Positions 1 through 7,599 of a stretch of 64,000 nucleotides of DNA are shown in pieces. A program made the position numbers and the translations under genes. The DNA is from Bacteroidia bacterium (GTDB lineage Bacteria > Bacteroidota > Bacteroidia > B-17B0 > Aurantibacillaceae), in assembly GCA_021740825.1 (NCBI GenBank), contig JAIOZA010000007.1:1-64000 (forward strand), given 5' to 3'. How positions within the stretch are numbered: position 1 is the first letter of the stretch; the number at the start of each line of letters is the position of its first letter. The notes beneath the pieces were generated by a model. The model searched no databases. It was not told where the DNA came from and saw nothing but the letters and a program-made list of their open reading frames with translations.

Positions 1-604
1 AATGATTTTCAATTTTTCTATTTTCATTGTCTTTTATATTAAAAATTGGTCTCAATTTATCAATAAGCGTGCTTTCATCATTTCTTACAGTACTTGCTAT
101 TTCATTAAAGTCACCAGGATAAGCTAAATAATAAATATTAAATAATTTTTTAAATAAATCGGCTAATTTGATTTGCGCATTGTTTAATAATAAATCATCT
201 GAAAATAGTGGAATAATTGTTCTTCTAAATGTTGACATCGTACCTGATAAGACACTAGATTCATTTTGATTTTCAATTAAATGCCAATTAAACCTCTGCA
301 ATAAAGTACCATTATTAATGCCATTACTATTATTTCTTACACCTGCTGTTCCTAAATAAACTAAATCACATAATTCTCCATTAATTATTTTTGAATACCT
401 TGGTTCTATTGGTTTAATAGTTACAAAAGTGCTTAAAGCTAAATATCCACTTGGTTTCATAAACCAAAAATATATTCCTTTTTCTTCAATTATAGGAATC
501 AAATCAACATGTGGTATAAAAGAGTTGTCATTTAATAAATTCTCTTCTAACCATTTTTCTAAACTTTCAAAATCGTCGTTCAATTCTAATTTTCTAGTTT
601 TCAT
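1..604 (-). CDS. GIY-YIG-like domain protein, C-terminus beyond window
   Basis: An open frame starts at an ATG whose complement lies at 602-604 and runs without a stop off the left edge, giving 201 codons. The N-terminal half has GIYFW (residues 43-47), then LVYLGTAG (81-88), LLQRF with an Arg at 104, WH at 107-108 and STFR at 124-127. That order (GIY, then YIG-like, then Arg and His) resembles the GIY-YIG nuclease fold, though the match is from memory and imperfect. The C-terminal part seen here is not recognised. It lies downstream of another small minus-strand gene and near an AbiE toxin-antitoxin pair, so a role in DNA cleavage or defence is possible but only inferred. Confidence 0.6.
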   Translation of the reverse strand, partial: MKTRKLELNDDFESLEKWLEENLLNDNSFIPHVDLIPIIEEKGIYFWFMKPSGYLALSTFVTIKPIEPRYSKIINGELCDLVYLGTAGVRNNSNGINNGTLLQRFNWHLIENQNESSVLSGTMSTFRRTIIPLFSDDLLLNNAQIKLADLFKKLFNIYYLAYPGDFNEIASTVRNDESTLIDKLRPIFNIKDNENRKIENH

Positions 605-711
605 AATTTTATTATTTAAGTTTAATTAAATATAGATTTTGTTTCAGCATTCCTTACTTCTTTAATAACTGCATCCAGTGTCCCCAATCAATAATTTAAT
701 TATTACAAAGG

Positions 712-1158
712 TCAATTTTTTGAACCATGAAATCTTTTTTTAAGAGGTTTAATATTGATTTTATGAAAATTGAAATAATTTTCATTAGTTGTATCTTTTT
801 CTATTAAATCAAATGCAACAACATCTTTAGAAATAGGAGGGAAGTATAAAGTAAAATTTAGTAGATTTAGTTTAGATTTAAAAAAACTTTTATTTGGTGA
901 AATTCCTATATTTTCTGTTTTTATAAGATTCAGCTTGGTATCACTATTTAACGCTCGTATAAAACAATCTTGTTCTATTTGAATCCATTTCCCCATATTG
1001 TTATTTTTTAATGACCAGTACAAAAGATCAACTCTTGTAAATTCTTCATCAATTACTACTCTCAAGATAGTAATTCGTTTATTTTTATTAAACCTGTATT
1101 TAGGATTATAAACAACTAGTTTATTCTTTTCAATCTTTTCAGTTTCATTGTTTTTCAT
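712..1158 (-). CDS. Small protein of a Bacteroidota beta-sandwich-like family, unknown function
   Basis: 148 codons starting with ATG. The body fits a pattern I recognise from domains attached to many Bacteroidota secreted and thioredoxin-like proteins: a strand with T-R-V-D near residue 40, W-I-x-I around 57-60, an F-I-R-A strand, a G-I-x-x-S-P-N-K-S-F-F segment, then F-T-L-Y-F-P-P-I followed by F-D-L-I-E and F-N-F-H-K-I-N-I. Here it stands alone with no signal peptide or fused domain. The C-terminus is basic. It is transcribed toward the GIY-YIG-like gene, about 107 bp upstream of it. No enzymatic residue is evident and I assign no function. Confidence 0.6.
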   Translation of the reverse strand: MKNNETEKIEKNKLVVYNPKYRFNKNKRITILRVVIDEEFTRVDLLYWSLKNNNMGKWIQIEQDCFIRALNSDTKLNLIKTENIGISPNKSFFKSKLNLLNFTLYFPPISKDVVAFDLIEKDTTNENYFNFHKINIKPLKKRFHGSKN

Positions 1159-1300
1159 GAGATTTAGATTTTGAGGTTAATAAATTAGAATAATTGATTA
1201 GTTAGATGGGATTACTTCATATGTTATAGATTTATGATTTATAAAGGAGGCACGTATACCGTGGATTTTGAAAAAAGTTACAAGAAAAATGAATTATTTT

Positions 1301-1338
1301 AGAAATCATGTAGTTTTTTAAATAACTACATGATTTCT
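1301..1338. repeat. Perfect 15-bp inverted repeat (hairpin)
   Basis: Bases 1301-1315 are exactly complementary to 1324-1338, leaving an 8-nt loop (1316-1323). No T-run follows on the plus strand, so a simple rho-independent terminator is unlikely. It lies between the minus-strand gene starting at 1158 and the plus-strand AbiE pair, so it could be a protein-binding site, a cruciform or part of a small RNA. Confidence 0.6.
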
Positions 1339-1786
1339 ACATATATAGAATAGATAATTATTGATCTCTGAGATATATTTATCATGTAACCATTTAATTA
1401 ATAGTTTGGTTTCATTTTATATTGGCTGATGAATTTGAATATATATTAAATAATTATGCAATACTAATTATTTAATTTATTTTTAATTTAATAGGAATTA
1501 TTTATTTATTTTAAATTAAAGTACCCGCTTTGCTAGATTTGTAATGCAGCGACATTAAAATAAATAATTTGTTGATTTTAAATTTGCAACAAATAAAATT
1601 TCTATTAACGCACAAAATTTATAAAAAGTAATTCTGTTGATAGAACTTTGATTTTACACTTTAATAAAAATCTAAATATTTGATTTATAATGCGTTATAT
1701 CAACGTAAATGTTGTCAAATAAAATCCAAAAAATTGAAACGAACAGCATTGGTTTACATGAAAAGAAACAATTTTATGCAAATTGA

Positions 1787-1806
1787 ACCGTTTTTCGGTA
1801 CATTTG
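1787..1806 (+). promoter_or_regulatory. Candidate promoter and operator of the AbiE pair
   Basis: TACATTTG at 1799-1806 matches the Bacteroidota -7 element TAnnTTTG and ends 18 nt before the AbiEi start. Directly before it is a short inverted repeat, ACCG (1787-1790) and CGGT (1796-1799), which overlaps the -7 box by one base. AbiEi antitoxins of known systems bind inverted repeats in their own promoter, so this is a reasonable but weak operator candidate. No good -33 TTG is placed at the usual distance. Confidence 0.4.
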
Positions 1807-1824
1807 TCATAAAATAGTTCTTCA

Positions 1825-2646
1825 ATGAAAGATATAAATACTCATAATAGATTAATTGATTGGATAGACCAACTAGCTTCTAAAGGGAAAACGTCGTTTT
1901 CTATTGAAGAATTAAGGGCGGCCTTTCCTGAAAATTCAGAAATATCACTAAATCGTTCTATTAATCGTTTATTCAAAAAGAATAAAATAATTTCTATAAG
2001 TAACGGATATTACTTAATAATATCTTCTCAATATGCATCGCGTGGTATTTTACCACCTACTATTTTTTTAGATGGATTAATGAAATATTATAAAAGACCT
2101 TATTACTTAGCTCTTTTAAACGCTGCGGTATTTCATGGAGCATCGCATCAGCAACCTCAAGAATTTTTTGTTGTAACTGAATTTCCGCAAATGCGTGTAA
2201 CTAATAAAAAAGGAATTAAAATTAGTTACATCAGTAGAAAAACAGTTCCTGAACAATATACCGAAAACCGTAAAACAGAAACTGGTTACATAAAAATATC
2301 ATCTCCAATTTTAACAGCTACTGATTTAATTCAATTTCAAAAAAGAGTTGGTGGATTAAGTAGAGTAGCAACTGTGTTAGAAGAATTAGCAGATGAAATA
2401 AAACCAGAAAGTATTACTAAAGAATTTGTAAAAGAAATACCATTGGTAACACTACAGCGCCTAGGTTATATTTTAGATAAAATTTTGAATAAAGATACAA
2501 TTGCAGAGAAACTGTATAATACTTGTCTGCAAGCAGAATTAAAATTTAACCGAAAACCACTTAGCGAATCAGGTGAAAAGAAAGGATTTCCTTTTGATGA
2601 AAAATGGAAAGTGATAATTAATACCGAAGTAGAATCAGATATTTAA
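1825..2646 (+). CDS. AbiEi-type antitoxin / transcriptional regulator (type IV TA)
   Basis: 273 codons. The N-terminal 70 residues (RLIDWIDQLASKGKTSFSIEE, then LNRSINRLFKKNKIISISNGYYLI) form a winged-helix-like DNA-binding domain. The rest matches the AbiEi antitoxin layout, including PYYLALLNAAVFHGASHQQP and a later segment SSPILTATDLIQFQKRVGG. AbiEi represses its own operon and counteracts the AbiEii nucleotidyltransferase without binding it directly. The stop lies 9 bp before the AbiEii start, so the two are co-transcribed. Such pairs act in abortive phage infection and in stabilising mobile DNA. The genes appear intact. Confidence 0.88.
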   Translation: MKDINTHNRLIDWIDQLASKGKTSFSIEELRAAFPENSEISLNRSINRLFKKNKIISISNGYYLIISSQYASRGILPPTIFLDGLMKYYKRPYYLALLNAAVFHGASHQQPQEFFVVTEFPQMRVTNKKGIKISYISRKTVPEQYTENRKTETGYIKISSPILTATDLIQFQKRVGGLSRVATVLEELADEIKPESITKEFVKEIPLVTLQRLGYILDKILNKDTIAEKLYNTCLQAELKFNRKPLSESGEKKGFPFDEKWKVIINTEVESDI

Positions 2647-2655
2647 AATAACAAA

Positions 2656-3447
2656 ATGATACCTCAAGCATACATAATAGAATGGAGTAATAATGTTCCA
2701 TGGAGTACAAACGAACAGGTAGAACAGGATTTGGTAATTTGCAGAGCTTTAGTTGCAATATTCAACGATGATTTTTTAGCAGAAAACTTAGCATTTAGAG
2801 GAGGTACAGCTTTACATAAATTATTTTTAAGTCCTCAACAAAGATATTCAGAAGATATAGACTTGGTTCAAATAAAGGCAGCTCCATTTGGTGAAATTTT
2901 GGATAGATTAAAAATAGCTTTAAGTTTTATTGAAGGAAAAATAAATGTTTCTCCTGGTGATTTAATGACTGAATTGAAATATAGATTTCCTTCTGAAATT
3001 CCACCAATAACACAAATTAAATTAAAAGTAGAAACTAATTGTAGAGAACATTTTGCAGAATTAGGATGGCAAAAAGTACCATTTATTGTAAACTCAGAAT
3101 GGTTTAATGGAGAGTGTAATATCACAACATATAAAATTGAAGAACTGTTAGGAACGAAATTAAGAGCTCTTTATCAAAGAAGAAAAGGAAGGGATTTATA
3201 TGATTTATACAAAGCATTTACTACAACTGACGTTGATGGAAAACAAGTAATGCAATGCTTTAAAAAGTACATGGAATTTTCAGTAGGCAAAATTCCATCT
3301 CAAAAAGAGTTCATAGATAACATGGAAGCGAAGATGAAAAGCGAAAACTTTTTAGGAGATATTACTGCGTTGTTACGTCCCGAAGAAAAATACGAACACA
3401 CTGTTGCTTATGAAATGATAAAGAAAGAACTCTTATTACTTTTATAA
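2656..3447 (+). CDS. AbiEii-type nucleotidyltransferase toxin (type IV TA)
   Basis: 263 codons. The nucleotidyltransferase signature is complete: FRGGTALHKLF (residues 48-57) and SEDIDLV (65-71), where the two acidic residues coordinate metal. A later KIEELLGTKLRALYQRRKGRDLYDLY segment (about 155-180) holds the conserved Lys-Arg-Asp-Asp region of the AbiEii/AbiGii family. AbiEii toxins use nucleotides to block growth, and known members modify tRNA acceptor ends. It follows the antitoxin gene directly. The length is normal and no active-site residue is missing, so the toxin is predicted to be functional. Confidence 0.9.
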   Translation: MIPQAYIIEWSNNVPWSTNEQVEQDLVICRALVAIFNDDFLAENLAFRGGTALHKLFLSPQQRYSEDIDLVQIKAAPFGEILDRLKIALSFIEGKINVSPGDLMTELKYRFPSEIPPITQIKLKVETNCREHFAELGWQKVPFIVNSEWFNGECNITTYKIEELLGTKLRALYQRRKGRDLYDLYKAFTTTDVDGKQVMQCFKKYMEFSVGKIPSQKEFIDNMEAKMKSENFLGDITALLRPEEKYEHTVAYEMIKKELLLLL

Positions 3448-3476
3448 ATCTATTTTAATTTCTTATAACAGGTAAA

Positions 3477-3521
3477 GTGGATTCCATTCCACGGGAAAGC
3501 GCACCAAATTCGATGTGCTTT
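3477..3521 (+). terminator. Two small hairpins after the AbiE pair, possible terminator
   Basis: GTGGA (3477-3481) pairs with TCCAC (3488-3492). GCAC (3501-3504) pairs with GTGC (3515-3518), followed by TTTATTTG. The stems are short (5 and 4 bp), so this is a weak terminator candidate between the convergent toxin and sirtuin genes. Confidence 0.35.
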
Positions 3522-3608
3522 ATTTGTAAGCATGTAGTTAAAACATTATAGATACAGCATTATTTTACTTTTAAAATTCTTAATTTTTTATTATTAAAAA
3601 ATCAACTT

Positions 3609-4316
3609 CTAAGGAACTATCGAACTCACAATATCCTTCGTTAAGCTTTTGGATAATTCAGCAACCCCTTTTATTGCTTTTTCTTTTATAATCGTAAGGT
3701 TAGCAACTTCGCAAATATTGCTATCATTAGGATCGATTAGGTATTTAGGAATTTCACGAGGGACAAAATCAATTAATCCAGCAGCAGGATAAACATTTAA
3801 GGAAGTGCCGATGATAATGAAAATATCGGCAGTTGAAACAATTTCGTTAGCAATATCTATGTTCTTTACTTTTTCTCCGAACCAAACAATATGCGGACGT
3901 AATTGAAATCCCATTTCGCATTTATCACCATTTTTTAATTTTGAGCCTTTAATATTATAAATTAAATCAGGATAAAGTGAACTTCTTGATTTCATTATTT
4001 CTCCGTGAAGATGTAAAACTTTAGTAGAACCAGCTCTTTCATGAAAGTTGTCAATATTTTGAGTGATAATAGTTACATCATAATTTTTCTCAAGTTGAGC
4101 TAAACCAATATGTGCAAGATTAGGAGAAGCATCAATTACCTTTTTTCTCAGTTTATTATAAAACCCCAATACTAGTTTATAGTCTTCTCTCCAGCCCTGC
4201 GGGGTGGCAACCCTTGCAATATTAAATTCTTCCCATAAGCCATCACTTGCTCTGAATGTTTTTATTCCACTCTCTTCGCTTATTCCCGCACCAGTAAAAA
4301 TCACGATTTTTTTCAT
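3609..4316 (-). CDS. Sir2-family NAD-dependent protein deacylase (CobB-like)
   Basis: 235 codons, normal for bacterial sirtuins. Motifs are GAGISEESGIKTFR (9-22, NAD binding), TQNIDNFH (85-92), catalytic His in LHLHGE (His104), RPHIVWFGE (140-148) and GTSLNVYPAAGL (170-181). The enzyme removes acyl groups from lysine using NAD. The four zinc-binding cysteines of most sirtuins are absent; only one Cys (133) lies in that region. The YxxR pair that favours succinyl-lysine in CobB/SIRT5 reads Y53 with Leu at +3 and Arg at +4. It is the last gene of a minus-strand unit, 35 bp after an HDAC-like gene. Substrates are unknown. Confidence 0.92.
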   Translation of the reverse strand: MKKIVIFTGAGISEESGIKTFRASDGLWEEFNIARVATPQGWREDYKLVLGFYNKLRKKVIDASPNLAHIGLAQLEKNYDVTIITQNIDNFHERAGSTKVLHLHGEIMKSRSSLYPDLIYNIKGSKLKNGDKCEMGFQLRPHIVWFGEKVKNIDIANEIVSTADIFIIIGTSLNVYPAAGLIDFVPREIPKYLIDPNDSNICEVANLTIIKEKAIKGVAELSKSLTKDIVSSIVP

Positions 4317-4351
4317 TTGTTATATTTTAAGGTGTTAATATATCTCAATTA

Positions 4352-5263
4352 TTAAAGTAGACCATCGTTACAATTTATAATTCTATTACATGTCAATAAA
4401 GATTTTAAATGGAGTTCTAATACGATGTTGTAATCGTCTGCCCGGTATCCGCCAAATAAGCAGAGGACAACTGGTATAGGTTTACCTAATTTTTTTGATA
4501 CCTTATTTACCCATTCGGCAAATACTTCAGATGCTTTTAACCAACATTCTGTATTAACCTGACCGCCTAAATCATCGTCTTTATGACTATCGGCTCCGTG
4601 AGCAAATACTACATAATGTACTTTATTACCAATAATCATTTCTTCAATATAATCTAACTGCTGTATAAAGTCATTGATGTAATTCTCATTTAACCCTTTT
4701 GGATTAACATTACATTTCCGAGGTATAGCTTTTTCAAGGAGTGGATTAAAAGTATATGAATCATCAATACTGTTTCCGTAATGCCCATCAAGATCAAAGT
4801 AAGCACCTGAGAAACCAAATTCTTTATAAATTTTTATCGCTGAAATAACTTGTCCTGAAAAAGTACAGAACCCTGAGCCTGAGTCTGGCGAAGCATGGTG
4901 CATACCTGATATAGGAGCAAAACACAATTCTCCAGGATTTTGAATAGCATGTCTTTTTGCAGCTAATAAAGAGCCTGTAGTATAAGGTAAACTCTCTACC
5001 AATTCTTTACTCCATGGTAAAGAGTTACTATTATAATTACCTTCTTTATTATATACATTATCCACATAGTTTTTTGTATGTGCTAAATAAAAATCTGATT
5101 TTTTAATCGGTTCAAAATCATCAATAATATCAAAAAACGTGTTGTATTCTTTTTCTTTAATCTTTTGCATTAACAACATCGGTTTTAGCGGACTTTTGGA
5201 AAAAGAGCCAGTCATGTTGGTGCACACTTGTTTGGGTGTGTAAAATGTTTTTATTTTATTCAT
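4352..5263 (-). CDS. Histone-deacetylase-family zinc hydrolase
   Basis: 303 codons. The arginase/HDAC-fold motifs occur in order: MHHASPDSGSGFCTF (121-135) with the His-His pair 122-123, YFDLDGHYGNS (155-165) with metal ligands Asp159 and His161, GADSHKDDDLGG (223-234) with the third ligand Asp225, and GGY (271-273) with the catalytic Tyr273. Bacterial members deacetylate acetyl-lysine proteins, acetylpolyamines or other small amides, and the sequence does not say which. The usual second His in the D-x-H-H motif is Tyr here. It lies between a DUF6717-like gene (61 bp upstream) and a sirtuin gene (35 bp downstream), most likely in one transcript. Confidence 0.88.
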   Translation of the reverse strand: MNKIKTFYTPKQVCTNMTGSFSKSPLKPMLLMQKIKEKEYNTFFDIIDDFEPIKKSDFYLAHTKNYVDNVYNKEGNYNSNSLPWSKELVESLPYTTGSLLAAKRHAIQNPGELCFAPISGMHHASPDSGSGFCTFSGQVISAIKIYKEFGFSGAYFDLDGHYGNSIDDSYTFNPLLEKAIPRKCNVNPKGLNENYINDFIQQLDYIEEMIIGNKVHYVVFAHGADSHKDDDLGGQVNTECWLKASEVFAEWVNKVSKKLGKPIPVVLCLFGGYRADDYNIVLELHLKSLLTCNRIINCNDGLL

Positions 5264-5324
5264 GGTTGTTTTTTTATTTTTTTATTTTTCGTAAAGCATA
5301 ATCGCCATTATCTTCATTCTTGCC

Positions 5325-5768
5325 TTAGTAAATATTAAATGCAACGTAAATTTTGGCAGGTGAGTTTTTGAAATAAAGATTCAATGCCGGACACAACCAA
5401 ATTTGATTTACACCTTGTTTGTTTTTGAAATCACTTACTGTTGGAATTTCGTATACACTGCCCATGCTATCATGATTAATGAACTGTAACTCATAATCGA
5501 AATCTTTAAATGGAATTACAGAAAAAACCATATTGAATCCCTTTTTACCTTCCTCGTATTTTTCGATTTTATTTAAGTGGTAGTCAATGAATCGATCTGC
5601 ACCGGCAACAAAAGGTTCTTTTGTTAATTCAACTCGTTCATCATCAAACACCCACATTCCTCTGTCGTAATATGGATGAATAACTAAAATGGAATTGGAG
5701 GATTCTAGAACTTTACGTCCCTCAATGGCTTCATTGTAATTGTTTAGTTGTTGGTTTGTTGTTTTCAT
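5325..5768 (-). CDS. DUF6717-like protein, first gene of the deacylase unit
   Basis: 147 codons with an ATG start. The core LVIHPYYDRGMWVFDDERVELT with KEPFVAGADRFID right after it, and the later IWLCPALNLYF, agree with the family I know as DUF6717, which has no known function. There is no signal peptide or membrane segment, so it is probably cytoplasmic. It precedes the HDAC-like and sirtuin genes on the same strand with short gaps. That suggests co-expression, but nothing in the sequence links it to deacylation chemistry. The family name is from memory. Confidence 0.7.
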   Translation of the reverse strand: MKTTNQQLNNYNEAIEGRKVLESSNSILVIHPYYDRGMWVFDDERVELTKEPFVAGADRFIDYHLNKIEKYEEGKKGFNMVFSVIPFKDFDYELQFINHDSMGSVYEIPTVSDFKNKQGVNQIWLCPALNLYFKNSPAKIYVAFNIY

Positions 5769-5795
5769 ATCGTTTTGTTTTTAAGTTTAACGACA

Positions 5796-5845
5796 CAAAG
5801 GTGCAACGATCTAAGAAGGTATGGGGTATGTTGACAAGCTTGTCA
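5796..5845 (-). promoter_or_regulatory. Candidate promoter and palindromic operator of the deacylase unit
   Basis: On the minus strand CACCTTTG (complement of 5796-5803) differs from the -7 consensus TAnnTTTG at one base and ends 27 nt before the start codon at 5768. A perfect 14-bp palindrome, TGACAAGCTTGTCA, lies at 5832-5845, about 29 bp upstream of that box. This is a position where a dimeric regulator could act. The regulator is not known. Confidence 0.4.
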
Positions 5846-6246
5846 TTTTTACACACTGCAGACGATCAGCTGTGAGAATCTTCTAATTAGTTCAATAGTT
5901 AATTTATTTTTATTCTATATCAAACAATTAAAAAACAACGCTGTTTGCGAGTAAGTTTGTTTTAAGTAAATAATATCTGGCTTAAAATTCTTTGTTGATT
6001 ACAAAATATTTGTTGTTTAGCCAAACGAGAAAGCAATGCTGAGTGCTATTTAAGTGCATACATCCAATTACTCTTTTCAATTACTAATTCGAACATTTAA
6101 AGTTATTGAAAATGTCTTGTGATTAAAAAAGTTAGAAAAAATGTAGGTGATTTAAACTAACGATAAAAATAGTAATAATGAACACTTTTTTTGCAACTAC
6201 TTTAATTGTTAAATTAATTTCTTTTATAATTAATCAAATTTACTAT
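5846..6246. other. Gene-free AT-rich stretch
   Basis: Roughly 400 bp between the palindrome upstream of the deacylase unit and the end of the pseudouridine synthase gene. I see no convincing reading frame, RNA gene or strong hairpin in it. Confidence 0.4.
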
Positions 6247-6918
6247 TTAGTCGAAAATAACTTCTCTAAATTCACCAGGCTTTAATTCACCTAAATATAT
6301 TTTGTCTATTCTTACTCTAATTAATCTTGCAACCAAGTATCCCAGTGCTTTGCACATGCGTCGAATTTGTCTATTTTTTCCTTCAGTTAAAATTATTTTA
6401 AATTCAAACTCTGATATTTTTTCAATAAAACAAGGCTTTGTTTTACATATCATAATGTCAACTCCTGCTCCCATATCGTATATAAAATCAATTGTAATAG
6501 ATTTATTTACAGTAACTATATATTCTTTCTCTTTTTCTCGTTTCGGGTCAGATAAACTTTGAATATATTTTCCGTCATTAGAAAGTAACAATAATCCTTC
6601 CGATTCTTTATCCAATCTTCCTGCAAAACCTAAATGTTTTTCAAAAGTAAAAACCGTTGTTAAATTATTTGAAATATTTTTATTATGAGTGGTTTCAATT
6701 CCTCTTGGTTTATAAAATGCAATGTATGTAAATCGCGTAAAAGGTTTTAAAAGTTTATCTTCGTAATATACTTCCCAGGTTTCGTTAAACTCACTGTTTT
6801 CAATAATTATGGAGCCATTAACTTTTAATTTTCGTTGTTCAATTGCTCTTATAGCTTCCTTATTTGTAAAGCCCAAATTATGCACTAAATAGTATTTTAT
6901 GTTTAATCTAAAACTCAA
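6247..6918 (-). CDS. rluF: RluF/RsuA-family pseudouridine synthase
   Basis: 223 codons. An N-terminal S4 RNA-binding domain (about 1-50, YYLVHNLGFTNKEAIRAIEQRK and a VNG turn) is followed by the synthase domain with KPRGIETTH (70-77) and the catalytic motif GRLDKESEGLL (100-110, Asp103). KEYIVTV and GKNRQIRRMC complete the family pattern. The enzyme isomerises a uridine to pseudouridine in rRNA, and RluF acts on 23S rRNA in E. coli. The subfamily (RluF, RluB or RsuA) is an inference. It is a single gene, about 100 bp from the divergent sugar genes. The first ATG fits the usual N-terminus. Confidence 0.85.
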   Translation of the reverse strand: MSFRLNIKYYLVHNLGFTNKEAIRAIEQRKLKVNGSIIIENSEFNETWEVYYEDKLLKPFTRFTYIAFYKPRGIETTHNKNISNNLTTVFTFEKHLGFAGRLDKESEGLLLLSNDGKYIQSLSDPKREKEKEYIVTVNKSITIDFIYDMGAGVDIMICKTKPCFIEKISEFEFKIILTEGKNRQIRRMCKALGYLVARLIRVRIDKIYLGELKPGEFREVIFD

Positions 6919-6995
6919 GCAATTTAAATTTTAAGCAATGTTATCTTTTTTTAGTCAAAGTAGCTCAAAAAATACGTCAATTCAGGTTTATTTAT

Positions 6996-7003
6996 TAAGT
7001 TTG
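6996..7003 (+). promoter_or_regulatory. -7 promoter element of the nucleotide-sugar genes
   Basis: TAAGTTTG matches TAnnTTTG and ends 16 nt before the ATG at 7020. No clear -33 TTG is seen at the normal spacing. Confidence 0.5.
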
Positions 7004-7019
7004 CAGGTCTAAATTAACT

Positions 7020-7598
7020 ATGGAAAAATCATATTTTGCGCATCCCTCTGCTTTTATTGACGAAGGGTGCAATATTGGTAAGGGTACTAAAATATGGCAT
7101 TTTAGTCACATTATGCCTAATTGCATTTTAGGCGAAAATTGTAACATTGGTCAAAATGTTGTTATTTCTCCCGATGTAGTTCTCGGGAAAAACGTAAAAG
7201 TTCAAAATAACGTTTCCATTTATACAGGAGTTACTTGCGATGATGATGTTTTTTTAGGGCCTTCTATGGTTTTTACAAATGTAATTAATCCTCGTAGTGC
7301 GGTTAATCGTAAATCTGAATATGCTAAAACATATGTTGGCAAGGGTGCTAGTATTGGCGCAAACGCAACCATAGTTTGTGGCCATGATATTGGCGAATAT
7401 GCTTTTATAGGAGCTGGTGCAGTGGTTACAAAAACAGTTCCGGCTTTTGCATTAGTAGTTGGTAATCCATCTCGTCAAATTGGTTGGATGAGCGAATTTG
7501 GACATCGTTTAGAGTTTGATTCTATGGGTAAAGCAACATGCATGGAAAGTGGACAAACTTATAAATTGGAAAATAATTTAGTAAAAAGAATTTCATAA
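7020..7598 (+). CDS. wbpD: WbpD-like N-acetyltransferase (UDP-sugar 3-N-acetylation)
   Basis: 192 codons, made almost entirely of left-handed beta-helix hexapeptide repeats from residue 5 to about 150 (for example FAHPSAFID, then IGQNVVISPDVVLG, then IGANATIVCG). The segment VFTNVINPRSAVNRK agrees with WbpD/WlbB, which acetylates the 3-amino group of UDP-GlcNAc3NA using acetyl-CoA. The product feeds diacetamido-uronic acid sugars of surface polysaccharide. Its stop and the next start are separated by one base, so it is translated with the oxidoreductase gene. The pathway's aminotransferase is not next to it. Confidence 0.85.
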   Translation: MEKSYFAHPSAFIDEGCNIGKGTKIWHFSHIMPNCILGENCNIGQNVVISPDVVLGKNVKVQNNVSIYTGVTCDDDVFLGPSMVFTNVINPRSAVNRKSEYAKTYVGKGASIGANATIVCGHDIGEYAFIGAGAVVTKTVPAFALVVGNPSRQIGWMSEFGHRLEFDSMGKATCMESGQTYKLENNLVKRIS

Positions 7599-7599
7599 A

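Larger units (their letters stand above)
1159..1824. other. AT-rich gene-free stretch ahead of the AbiE pair
   Basis: About 666 bp with no convincing reading frame on either strand. It holds one strong inverted repeat (1301-1338, listed separately) and, at its right end, the promoter candidate and short inverted repeat in front of the AbiEi gene. I saw no tRNA, no transposase fragment and no terminal repeats. Confidence 0.5.

Noticed and set aside
429-629. 66-codon plus-strand frame near the left edge
   Set aside because: It is the shadow of the minus-strand GIY-YIG-like gene, which has the recognisable motifs.
625-690. Short minus-strand frame ending TKSIFN in front of the GIY-YIG-like gene
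   Set aside because: About 20 codons, closed upstream by a stop. It could be a gene remnant, but it cannot be supported.
3609-4316. Sirtuin as part of a Thoeris- or DSR-type anti-phage system
   Set aside because: The protein is a short CobB-like deacylase with a catalytic His and no defence-type fused domain, and no TIR or nuclease partner is adjacent.
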